From contig MU619245.1 of the NCBI GenBank assembly GCA_025201805.1, forward strand, positions 107,967 to 171,966: a stretch of 64,000 nucleotides of DNA, read 5' to 3'. This DNA is from Parasitella parasitica (lineage: Eukaryota > Mucoromycota > Mucoromycetes > Mucorales > Mucoraceae). Under the pieces are notes generated by a model. It was not told the origin of the DNA and did not search any database. It saw only the letters and a list, made by a program, of their open reading frames with translations. The position numbers and the translations under genes are program-made. This document shows positions 46,891 to 57,790 of the stretch, in pieces (within the stretch, counting starts at the first letter, position 1; each line of letters begins with the position of its first letter).

Positions 46891-47243
46891 TGAACATCCT
46901 CCTCCGAGCTCTGACTCAGATCTGGATATAGTAGACCCTCACTGATCAAACAACCACGCACTTCAAAGGCTACCCCCGCTCCCGCCCCAACTTCGCATCG
47001 AGCCACAACGCCAAGGCTTCTTCTTTAGAGCGCACCTTTCTGAATACATCGCCCACTGCGTTTGCAACAGCGCTCAGGCAGGATTAGTTTTAGTTTAATA
47101 GATCTTTTATTTCATTTTCTTATTATTTAAGCTTTGTACATACCAATGTCATTGTTAATGCTAGTCATTCCTCTTGCGCACCTACGTATGAATTGAGGTA
47201 TAAAGTTAACCTTGTGGGCCTTGACAAAAAAAAAAAATAAGAA

Positions 47244-47312
47244 GTTTCAGCAGTAGGTTTAAAAATTCATAAAATTTACAAAGTAAAATTATTATAAATC
47301 TACTGCTGAAAC
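47244..47312. repeat. 69-bp foldback element (18-bp inverted arms, 17 of 18 paired)
   Basis: Arms GTTTCAGCAGTAGGTTTA (47244-47261) and TAAATCTACTGCTGAAAC (47295-47312) are reverse complements except one base, around a 33-bp A/T-rich spacer. Such a hairpin could be a small transposon footprint, a MITE core, or a transcript hairpin. Confidence 0.7.
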
Positions 47313-47343
47313 CCCCTAATATATTTATATACAAAGACTTAGA

Positions 47344-48932
47344 TTATACTATATTTTCTTGAGGAAAGTTTGTTTTATTATAATTGTTACTATAATAATG
47401 AAAATCATGATATTTATATACTTGTTCAGTAAGTAACTCCTATAATTCAATCATTAGGCATGAATTTTAATATAAAAAAAAAAGAAACTTACGTTTAACT
47501 TCATAAAAAGCTCAACAACCTTCACCCAATATGTGATGCCCTCCCAGTTTCGCGGAATCAAAGCTGATCTTTGTTCGATGAATGCCAATTTGTTACCTTC
47601 CACTCTTTTTGCTGATAATAATATAATGGTGTTATTGATAGATTGGATTGCGAGGACCTTGCGAGCACCAAATGTGAGCCAGGATGATGATTGGTATCGT
47701 CCCATTTCATTCTTTAAGCATCGGCTTGTAGCCTTCATTAACTTGAGCGTATCCTCCTCAGTGTGTTCCCCATCAACTTCGCTATAAATTAAAAGGTAGA
47801 GTTTTGTATTTACTGATTTTTTTTTTTTTTTTTTTTTTTTTTTNNNNNNNNNNTTGCATATATCCTTCCTTACCCCGAGCACTCCATCACTTGTCTCTCC
47901 GCTTTGTCTTTAACGCTGTATCCAATCCCATCCATGAGGTTCTTCTGCTCGTCATCTAGACACACTGCCAATTGTTTGTTTGCCTCGAGTCCCTTTTCGC
48001 ACCTGTTGTGCTTCATAAAAATGGGCTAGAAATTAAAAAATCTTGAATAATGTGATGTATCCATTCTTTTACTTACCACATAAAAGACAAATTCTTATAT
48101 ACGGCGCTAAAATACTTGAATATCGGAATTATATACTCACAGTAAGGTGTTCTCTCATTGGCATGATAGTCAATAAGGATGTACTTCAATAGATTAATGG
48201 CTTGGACTTCATCTTCGGAATGATTATCGTCAGCTTTATAAGACATCACTCTGTCTAAAAAGCTAGCATAATCTCCACCAATTGCTTGCATCAAGAATTC
48301 CTGCACCTTTGGAAGCTTTTTGGAGCATTCATTAATATCTTGGTCGGTCATATTATGATTGTACTCTTCTGTTATCAATGTGGAGCTGGGGTTGATAGTG
48401 TGCTTGCGCTAAATGTTTCGAATGTAGATTTTACTAGTGAAGCATCTTTTTCTGTGATGCGTGGTTTGTTAATTACTAGCATTTGGTCACTAGTGTGTCT
48501 TGAGAACTGGAACACCTTTTTATTCTTCTTTGTTTCAATGGGTCCATCCTATTGTATAAAAAATAATTAATTATACACTTTTGAAATAAAAATATAAAGT
48601 CAACTTACTTTATCATCTTTATTGGATAGAGAGGTTAAAGACAACTTCTTTAAAATCTAATCAATTTCCTTATTTAGGGAAAGCGAAAAGGCAGTGTGAA
48701 ATCTGGTAAGCTACAAGTAGGCGTTTGTGATTAGAATATGGTTGTATTTACTAATTAATCATATATTTACTAGTTGACTAATGTTGTTGGTTTGGCTAAT
48801 GCTTTCATCATTGATTATTACATCAGCGACCTTTGCTGGAGAAGATGAAGTTGGTGTTTCAGTAGATGCTAGCGTTAAAGGTGTTCTTGTTGATTTCGTT
48901 GTTGTAGCTAGACTTTGATGTATTGCTTTCAT
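47344..48932 (-). CDS. Unrecognised protein, apparently from a large mucoralean paralogous family
   Basis: Minus-strand gene pieced from about seven exons. ATG 48932 starts MKAIHQSLATTTKSTRTPLT. Later pieces are LKKLSLTSLSNKDDK, DGPIETKKNKKVFQFSRHTS, then INPSSTLITEEYNHNMTDQD, VQEFLMQAIGGDYASFLDRV, YHANERTPYCEYIIPIFKYF, PIFMKHNRCEKGLEANKQLA, VCLDDEQKNLMDGIGYSVKD, the EVDGEHTEEDTLKLMKATSR block, ARKVLAIQSINNTIILLSAK, RSALIPRNWEGITYWVKVVE, and a final exon ELLTEQVYKYHDFHYYSNNY, stop TAA 47344-47346. An apparent frameshift at 48378 disappears if GTAATT...TTTAG (about 48475-48409) is an intron. A 10-N gap with T27 lies in an intron. I recall similar uncharacterised proteins in many copies in mucoralean genomes, but cannot verify it. 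No domain is named; function unknown. Confidence 0.6.
47844..47853. other. Assembly gap (10 N) next to T27
   Basis: T-run 47817-47843 directly precedes the gap, inside an intron of the paralogous-family gene. Confidence 0.99.
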
Positions 48933-48964
48933 GGTCTGATAAAATACATATTTTTAGTAATATA

Positions 48965-49923
48965 CTAGCTGACCTGCTCGCTTCGCTCAAGACGGCCATC
49001 GTCGCCCTACCGGGAGCTCAATCTTTTGATAAGTGCTAATCAGATATTCAATGCTCTTTTATTGTTGTTTATCTATAACTTAAAATATATTGTTAGACAG
49101 AAATAAAAATATATAGATGTAGTAACGCACAATAGGAAAAAAAATGTAAAAATTAGTAGAGTTATTTAAATACTTCATGGAATACAATATTATCGGTGTA
49201 TGATCCAGCATAGTTTTTGGTAGTTGAGGTATTTCTAGGCAGAAGAATTTTGATTGAAGATAGCTGCTTAATGCGCGAGAAAGCAACATATAACTGGTCA
49301 TGTGAGAAAAAGACCAAGAAAGTCGAGTGTTTGACCTTGAGCCTTGATGGTCATGGTGAATACCGGTCTAACAGAAAATTAGCAATCAACTCAGGACAGC
49401 ACAATAGAAATCGGGGTTTGCACTGGTGCCTCCATTTTTCTCTATGCACATGCGTGCTTGACAATGGTGACAGATGCTGTTCCTTCCACCAAGATCATGG
49501 CGTTCGTTGAAAGAGGGTGTACTTCTTCTAGCCATGTTATGAGTATTCTTTTGTATTGATTTGGCACATAATCTACTGGTAGATCGCAAACGACTTTCTT
49601 GTCCACAGCTTGAACAAACACGTCTGCTGGTTGTTGCATCATTAACGCTGACTGTTTCTGTTTGCTGATCTACTTTCATAGTTTCAGATTGAGATCCCAG
49701 TTTATACAAAGAGTTCGATTATGATTGTAAAGTGAAAACAAATTTGAGTCATACGATTAGCAATGTTGTTAGCGCAATGACGATAAAAAGATCGAAGATG
49801 GCCTATAACACCACAGCTTCCGCAAGTGTTAGTATTAGCACGGGTATTATTGAGGCAAAACCTGCTTGCAGAACGCGAATGGCCTTCTTGACCACAGCTT
49901 GAGCAGATTCTAATAGCAGGCAC
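48965..49923 (-). mobile_element. Internally deleted Helitron
   Basis: Reading the minus strand from right to left: ICSSCGQEGHSRSASRFC and a second copy VCSSCGQESRLRSTSRLC (zinc-knuckle-like region at the start of fungal Helitron proteins), then GRNSICHHCQARMCIEKNGG and TSANPDF (the N-terminal Helitron-helicase-like region). This is followed almost at once by the very C-terminus of the PIF1-type helicase: PVFTMTIKAQGQTLDFLGLF and, in another frame, SHDQLYVAFSRIKQLSSIKI, LLPRN, VFHEVFK with stop at 49162-49164. The Rep catalytic part and most of the helicase are missing, so it cannot move on its own. Left end: minus-strand sequence ends GGTCAGCTAG before T (48965), the CTRR-T form of a Helitron 3' end, preceded by a GC-rich patch with short foldback. 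The right end is not defined. Confidence 0.75.
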
Positions 49924-50557
49924 TCTGTGTTTGTAGTAATAAAAAGTGTCAACATATTTGTATTAAATAAAACAGAGTGTGCAGCTTGAAAAGTAGCCTT
50001 TGCTGGTTAGACCATGTCCAATTTCGAAAGATTCAAGCTTTTTCGCCCGAATTTCGACATTATTCACTTTGTTTAGAGAGTTTTAATTTTAAATTAATGT
50101 GCACGTATTTTACTTATAATTTTCTGACGTGTTAAAGTATTTTTAATTAGTTTCTGAAATTGAGGATGTGCTTGGCTCAACGCCGACTTTTCGAAATTTA
50201 ACAAACTGGAATGGAACTGAAAAAACCAACTAAAGCATTTGTTAACTCCATTTCTTCTTGGTTTAGGTTTGTTTTGCTTTATTCTTGAGCTTCAAGCGAC
50301 TTTAATGCGACTGTATTTTACGAAGCGTGTAAAAAAACTTAGCAGACTCCATTTTTTTAATTATATAGAAGATAAAAAGATTGTTACATTACTTATCAAA
50401 GGAGATGTATCCTTTTTTTAAAGTTTTCCAGCACTATCTAAAGTACTATTGTTAATGCTCCCGGATTTACGTGTATGTGATTGCAAACGCCGCTTATTAC
50501 AAGTCGCTGATGATCTGTAATAGTGGGTTCATCCTTCTATTTCCTTTCACATATTCC
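49924..50557. other. Intergenic, AT-rich
   Basis: May include the 5' end of the Helitron remnant. A plus-strand 60-codon frame (50239-50421) looks compositional. No gene recognised. Confidence 0.45.
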
Positions 50558-51550
50558 CTATTTCTCGTGCATTACTTGCCGATCCCATCCTACACGGACC
50601 GCTGCGGGATCTGTGCTATGAATCTTTGCTGAATCCTTTAAAAAATGCAGATTGTAAATCTTCTTTTCAGCCGGCTTTTTTAATAAGGTTTTATCAAATT
50701 GGTTGAACATAAATGATACAGTCATGATCTTCATTTTTTTTTTTTTTTTTACCTGGAAAGGATTATGCGATGCAAAGTCCATGTTTAGAGCAGAAGATGA
50801 TGATATCGAAGATGTGTAAAGTGGGCTTTTTTTGATATTATCAGCACCTGAGTCAACACGTATAATCGGAAACCTCAAGTTGCTACTGTTCGTTCTGCGG
50901 TGCTGTTCAAATTGCATTTGGGGCGAAGATAGCTAGGTGCGCTGTGATGCTGCTGTCTCGTATGGCTCACAGGCTGCTGCTGCTGTTACCATTGATTCAC
51001 AGTGTAGTGCTGTTGCTGGAAGCTACCTTGGAAATCACAGTCGCGGAATCCACTCAATTCGGCAGCTTTTGCTGGCTGTGGTCCAAGTGGCTTCTATCTC
51101 GCCTAATGCTTGCATGCATTTTTTCACTTTCGCCTTGGCCTCTAACATCTTGTCATCCGATGATAGCGAGGATCTGGTATCAGGCTTTGTTGCGCAAGCC
51201 GTTCGTATGAAAATGATGCCGGATGTGAAGACATAGTACACGGCGTAGTTCATGACATAGCGAAGCTTGTTTTCAGCCAGCATGGTATTGGTTACTGACA
51301 GGATTGCATCAGCAGCAGCAGCAGAACATATCGAAGCACACGGTAGCATGGACGGTAGCAGACTCTGGCTATGCCCAGGAATAAAGGGCGTATGAAGCAG
51401 AGTCACAGTAGTATGGTAAATCATGTGTAGTTGGCAGACTGCGGTCAGAGGAAGGATATAGTTGATACTACTGCTGTCTTTCCTTGACCTGCAAGGAATC
51501 TGGCAAATGATCGTGCCATTGCTTTAGTTTCTTGCTCTATCGAAATGTGA
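50558..51550 (-). pseudogene. 5'-truncated relic of a fungal-specific (Zn2Cys6-type) transcription factor
   Basis: On the minus strand, SKKLKQWHDHLPDSLQ (about 51540-51490) is followed one frame away by SSSINYILPLTAVCQLHMIY, HTTVTLLHTPFIPGHSQSLL, CASICSAAADAIL-like sequence and NKLRYVMNYAVYYVFTSGII, VKKCMQALGEIEATWTTASK. This is the Fungal_trans region of zinc-cluster regulators. A second frame change near SCRI is needed to reach LSGFRDCDFQ, which then joins by an intron to SPQMQFEQHRRTNSSNLRFP and the tail DPAAVRVGWDRQVMHEK (stop 50558-50560). No zinc cluster or upstream exon was found to the right. Two frameshifts and the missing 5' half mark it as dead. Confidence 0.6.
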
Positions 51551-52001
51551 AAATTTGCAACTTTTCATGCATATCACATATTGAAGCTATTTGAATTTTT
51601 AAAGGAAAATTGAGTGTTTTGAGCTGTGTGGAAATGTGAATTATGCGTCTGTGCCTAATCCATTGAAATGGGGGTATCAGTGAGTAATGTGTTCATCACA
51701 TGACATGCGTAAACTCTTCACTATACTTTTATTTCAATCATTTCATGAAATGAGTGCACACACAGTATCGTAGACCACAGAATTGTAGTGAGTGTTAAAC
51801 CTTAAGAGTGTAAGCACCACGAAATAATTTGATAGACATATATTTACAGCATCTTGGTTATTAATTCACATTATGAACTGTCCAAGTTACGCAATTGAAC
51901 AAGAGTATTATTGGTATGTTTCCACCAACAAGTTTTTTTTTGGTGACAATGCACATAAAACCTTTCTTCTATCAGAGCTAAATGCTAACATGAATGTTTA
52001 T
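51551..52001. other. Intergenic, no gene seen
   Basis: About 450 bp, AT-rich, between the transcription-factor relic and the 3' end of the SIP3/LAM gene. Confidence 0.5.
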
Positions 52002-54735
52002 TTACTTTAATTTTCTCTGATGCGGCGCACCACCAAGCGGAAATGATCTCAATTGGCGTTTCACATCATCACAATGAAGCCCGTCGTAATCAGCATCGGG
52101 TGCACGGCAACGAAGTCTTGTGTCCATCAGCCAATTTGTATATTCATTTTCCAACAGCTGAGCATCCACTTCATTTACAAGCTGAAACAAGACCAAAGTG
52201 TCATGGCGAAGCATTGCCAGTCGCTCTCTGCTAAACAAAAGTTCGATTGCAAACTGATGATGATGAGAGCTGTACCAGCGATGATGTGTTCCCAAGGTGC
52301 GGTTAACTGATTTATACTCGAGGAAGGAGCGGAAACTGGCAAGAAAATCAAATCAACACTACTGGCCTTTTCTTTTTTTTTTTTTCGCATTAACAAGTAC
52401 TCAATAGTACATACCTGTTTGAGTGTCCATAAGCAGGTTGAATTTCAACATTAAGCAATCCTTCGTCAATATCGCGAAGGTATACAGCCCGTGACGAAAT
52501 TTGCGCACTGTGCTGATTTTCTCCTGGAGCTTTGGTTACAGCCAACTGCTGTCGTGAACCAGCACGAAGCCAACTAAACATAAACCAGAGCAATGCAACA
52601 ACGGCAATGCCAACTTTGACAGCAAACGGTACAACTTCCGCAAGGTCTTGTATCATGGTCACTATACTCTCGACTTGGCCATACCAACCAGATGCTTCCT
52701 CCTTTTCCGTTTGAGCTTTTTCAGCAGAGTCCTTGACAGACGGCCGTCTGATGGTGCCAATGCGTTTCAAAGATACTTGATCTGCCTTTTCCTTACTACC
52801 GCTTCTCTTTCTATGCGTCTCTCTACTTGCTTCTTGCTTGACAATAGGCATAAACACAGCGATATTCTCAGACATACCCTTCATAGCTGCTTTGCTGACC
52901 ATGCCCTTGACCAGAATGTTCTTTAAAAACTTGACTCCAGTATGGCAGCTAAGTTTACAGCGATCTTGAGCAACCCATGTGATGCAATATTTGACGTATG
53001 GCACGAAAGCGTCAGCATATGGAAGTTGAGCAGTTTTTGTCGATGTCAAGACAACGTAGCATCTTTAGAAAGAGTCTCTGTCAGTAATGTTCTCTAGCAG
53101 TCCTTTTGCTACGAGTGTACTTACAGATAATCGTCCTTCTTTTCTATTACTTGCTTTTCGACAACTTCAGCTTCCTTTAGCTTGACCATGGGATTATTGA
53201 CAGGTATAATATACTTTAGCGTGCGCTCTTTCTTATCATCAACAGTTTGCCAAGGAGTCATTGTCAAGTCTGAGGAGCAAGTAGTGTTAATCTAATGTCC
53301 ATCTCATGGGCAAGCATCGGCGTTTTACCTCTGCTCTTATTCTCTACTGTCTTTCTTTCCCATATGCTAGCGGCATGATAGTTTTCCTCTGCAAACATGA
53401 TATAATACAGATGCTTAGCTGATATTGGCACTTCAATCTCTGCCTCCAGTTTATCCAGATGGTTGTCGCATCCACAGCTGACTGGGGCAGAAGGAACTTT
53501 AAAATCGTCAGGCACTGCATGAGCTATATAACCCTTCTAGTTGAGTATTTCGATTTCCATACCGCTACATGTGCCTTTTCTCTTCTACTTACGATCTTTA
53601 ATCTTGGGAACTTCGGGTATTTCGGATGTTGCTGCAGTGTTGAATGTGGTGCTATCAGCAAGTCTTGATGGTACATTCACCATGGACGAAGCGGAAGAAG
53701 ATACGCCAGAGCTTGGTAATGGAATAGTTGGGACATCGCTATCGTCTGACTGAAGAGTAGCCTTGGATTTCTTCTTTCGAAGAAGACCACGAGGCTCCTC
53801 TTGAATCCCTTTACCTGCACCCAGGAAGCCACTGCCACCTGCGACTGTCGCTGCCATCATGGCTGCTGCTAATGCCCCAGACTTGGGCTGGACTGGCGCA
53901 GAATGCTTCCGAGGAGTCTTGGAAGCCTTCTTTTTAATATCGCTTGACCGACTAGGTACAGGCGAAACAGCAGGATCCAACAGGGAATTGCCCAAAGATG
54001 ATACGGTGTTTAATGAGACGGTAGAAGAGTTATTGCTAGTAACGTCAGACGCTGAGCGAACTGGATCTGTGGCCGACTTGATGATTGTTCTAACTTGATT
54101 AGTGCTTTTGCTCTTGTTAACAACAGCCGAAAGACTATGGATTACATCGTAAGTTATTTGCAGTGATTCAGGCTGCAAAAACAAAAACAAAAAAAAATGG
54201 TAAATGTCTTTTCCTTCAGTGCTTGTCATTGATATACGCTGGCTGCTTACCTCTACACTTTTGGCGTTGGAAACAGCAAACTTCAACTTTTCCGCAACAA
54301 CTTCAATGTCGTCCATCAACGTCGTAAATATCAAAGGAGTTTGGACGTCGCTACTACCTGGCAACGCAACTAAATCAATTGCCAATGCTAGATTAGAGCT
54401 GGTGCCTATATTGGCGATGGATGGGTCACGGATTAATCGGATTGCCTTGATGTCGCATAAACGAATAGCAACTGTATTAACGCAGTTCATCAAGACACAG
54501 CTGTAGAACCAAAATGTTTCTTGTGTGATAAAACCACGGCCAGTGTAAGAGTAGCCATAGGAAGAAGATGGCTCTTTGATGACGCTAGGCAACTGATTAT
54601 TGAATTCCTGTTCGGATGAATCAACAGCTGCATTATTGATAGTTGTTGGAGACGTTGGTGTTTCTGTGTCTTTTTGACTATTCAGATCAATTAAAGGCTT
54701 CTTTTTCAATAAACCGATAAAAGCTATATACCAAA

Positions 54736-54768
<33 letters not shown>

Positions 54769-57053
54769 ATATTAGCAAACTTTTATGTAAAATTGCACAG
54801 ATAGTCAACTTACTAGTTAATACGACTTCTGTTGGGCTTACACCACCAAACAAATGCCGCAGTTCTCTATTTCGGGTATCTAAATCAGATGGATACCCTG
54901 ACAATTCGACTTTTGGCACATTTGAATCATCCACTCTTGTGGGCCAGATGATTTGATGGCCATCTGCATCCGTAATTGCTGGGACATTGGGCGATCCAGG
55001 AGTCGGCGGCAATTCGCTGGTGATATCATCAGTGCTGCCACCTTGAAACATGCTAGGAACCAAAGCCCACGGAATACCCCAAGAAGAGCTTGTCCCATTT
55101 GCCTCGCCATTTACTGCGTGTGAAGCTCCATTCGTGCTGGAATTGTTTTCTTCCGAATCGATCAATGCTGCGTCTAATGATAAGGCGGCGGCTGAAAATG
55201 ATTGTGTTGCAGGAGACGAGGGGGCTGACGTCGTCGAAGAAGTCGAAGCGTTCAAGGTAGCACGTGAGGCCTCCCATACTAACAAAGGCGTAAGCGAAGT
55301 AGACTGAGCTAACGATTGCCAATCCTTTTCTGGACAACTAGACAACATAACGATGGAAGGTCTCTGCTGCTGATGCTCGCTCTTTGGACTTTCTGTAGCA
55401 CTATTCATCAATGGGCTGCTCGTTGATGCGGCAGGGAGGTCATCCAGCAGATTTGTAGGCTTTGGTTTGGCGGCCAAGACAGTTGAGCTAGACTTGGGAG
55501 GTGAAATTCCGAGCGTAGAGGGATCTGTGTCAGTAGCGGATGCAGCATTGGTGGCCGAAGGAGTTCCACTTTTATAATCTAGCTGCTCTGTTTGGAGCAT
55601 GAGTCGTTTGGATTTCTCAAATGCGCCCATCCATTCCTTCATATCCTCCTCAGTTTCAGCTTGAAGAATAAATGGAGGTCTGCAAAAGCGTAATCAAGTT
55701 AGGTTACCTCACACAGTCAATGATGTAATGATACTTACTGGTGTGCGCACTTTACTTCAAAGCAGTATCTTCGGTCGCCGTCGTTCCAAGGTTTGATATC
55801 ACACAGTAGCACTGAAACACGCTCGCCCATTGTAATTGTGCCTTTGAGTCTACTCGATGCATTTACGTTACAAGAGCCGAAACATCCGTCATATAAAAAG
55901 AACCATCGTCTGGCCCAATAGTTCCTTGCGCCTCTTGCGAATAAATAGCCCCACTTTTGGCTTGGCTGATTTGTGCTATTTATGACCGATGAATAATCCA
56001 AAGAGTGTCGGTTGCTGATCAATTGGTTTGCACTGTATTTTTCCAAGTCTCGAGCAGGATGAACAAGGCTCAAAAACTTTGCCTCCAAGGTGATTCTGGA
56101 AGACTGTAGCTGATTCAGCTGATAACTGCAAGTATCTTTATCGTCTAATAGCCATTGTTTCCAAGAAATTAGCTTTGATTGTAGCTTTGACCAAGAGTCT
56201 GAGGCCCCTTTGATATCTTTGAGGTGAAACGACGAAGCTAGTGAGAATCGCTCTACCAAAAAGTGCTCCAGCAGCGATCGAAAATGCAGAATACGCACAA
56301 CATGTTGCCCAGACATACGCACATAAGATTTTCTTGCCTCGTACAACCTGAACGCTTCTTCTCTTACAGCTGACGCTTCCTTGGCTTTGCTCTGCGCCGT
56401 ATATTTACTCAGTTGTGCATCGTATTTCTCGAGCGTCCTTTCGTGTTGCTTTCTGAAATCCTTGAACTCTTTCAAATGTGTCTTGACAAACGACTGGAGA
56501 GGCTGAATAAAGTTATCTTCGAGGTCAGACACCTTGTGTGTGTTTGAAAATGACTTAGCCTCGTATTATTAATGCAGCTTGTAAAGTGTACTACTATACC
56601 AATTTTGTCTTGAAGGCCAAACCGGTTTGCAAAGCATCCGAAAAGTTCTTGATAACAGCACCCGTAAAGTTAGGATCTACACAGAATTTTGGAATATGAG
56701 TCGTCTCGAACAGAACAATATCTCGTCATGCCCGCTCACCTATCATGGAATCATCAATACCGACCGGGATAACTTTCTTACATAGTGTGTTGGTTTCCAG
56801 GTTAAATTCTATCAGATAAAAACCACGTTTAGCCATGTCATATAGGCCTCCTTGTCCCCCCCCGCCCCCTTAACTTACTGTTTAGTTGGTTCACATAAAG
56901 TTTCATGTATTTTGATAAAGACTCTAACCATTTCTCGAGCAAATCCAATTGGTCATCGAAATGGAGCGTTGAGGACCGATAGACAGGCGAATCAGTGATA
57001 GCATCATGTAACGTTAATAACGTCGATTGAGGATTATCTACTGGAAGTTGCAT
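52002..57053 (-). CDS. SIP3/LAM-type sterol-transfer protein (BAR, PH, VASt)
   Basis: The largest gene of the window, about ten exons on the minus strand and roughly 1,450 residues. Start MQLPVDNPQSTLLTLHDAIT (57053). The BAR-like helical domain includes MSDLEDNFIQPLQSFVKTHL, KEFKDFRKQHERTLEKYDAQ, ARKSYVRMSGQHVVRILHFR. The PH domain: SQKWGYLFARGARNYWARRW, FFLYDGCFG, DGDRRYCFEVKCAHQ, PPFILQAETEEDMKEWMGAF. A long Ser/Pro-rich stretch follows, with an intron carrying (TA)n (54738-54761). The StART-like VASt domain is VPISAKHLYYIMFAEENYHA, ASIWERK, YADAFVPYVKYCITWVAQDR, CKLSCHTGVKFLKNILVKGM. A membrane segment (VVPFAVKVGIAVVALLWFMF) and a C-terminal tail end at 52002. LAM proteins move ergosterol between ER and plasma membrane at contact sites. 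Confidence 0.88.
54738..54761. repeat. (TA)n microsatellite in an intron
   Basis: About 12 TA units inside an intron of the SIP3/LAM gene. Confidence 0.9.
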
Positions 57054-57790
57054 GTAGTACTAGCCAGCTACCTTCAAATAAAATAGGGAGGAAAGAGAGA
57101 AGAAGGGAGTGAGAAACGCCTTTGCGCCCAGGCATGATATTTATACCACTACTACCATGTCTTTTGAAACCCCTACACTATGGATGTTTAGCAAAACCAT
57201 TCAAGCATCAAGACTAGCACCGTTGTGCAGCTAATGCCGTCACTGTAATGAGAGACTTGCTGTACGTGCCACGCTGCTGCACCTTTTCTTTTAATAGATG
57301 ACAGCCGTAACTTTGTTCTTCCGAAATGCGCATGATATGTGTATATCCAGAACAGTGAAATGCCTAGCCGTCGCTCTCAAGTACAGGTGCTGCTGTTTCT
57401 GGAACATGAATTTGGTTCGAGAATCAGAACTTGAAGCCTTTACTAAAGAGAGTCGGTTAGCTGACAAACGGGCAAATCTGGCACTTTAGTATGCCAGTGG
57501 CAATTAACAGCAATTATTTCAAATCATGTGCAAATGATAATTATGCTGGGATATGACAACATGCTTCTACTCTACACAAGATTGTTTCATAACATGTATG
57601 GAATCTTGCCTTTACTTGCACTAGGCAGATGCCCATTGATATAATATATGTTTAGTAGTGCGGAACCAATTATCAGACATTTGGGTCCATAAGCCCGACC
57701 TACTTTTAGAATTTGTCATGTATAAAAATCGTTGCACTGGTTTTTTTTTTTTTTTCTCATACTTCTTTCCCCCCCCCCCATCCCTCAATC
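57054..57790. other. Divergent intergenic region
   Basis: Contains a T16 run (57741-57756) and a C9 run (57770-57778) directly upstream of the plus-strand start. No gene seen. Confidence 0.5.

Noticed and set aside
48378-48480. Apparent frameshift in the paralogous-family gene
   Set aside because: An intron from GTAATT to TTTAG joins the flanking frames in phase 0. I therefore do not call the gene a pseudogene.
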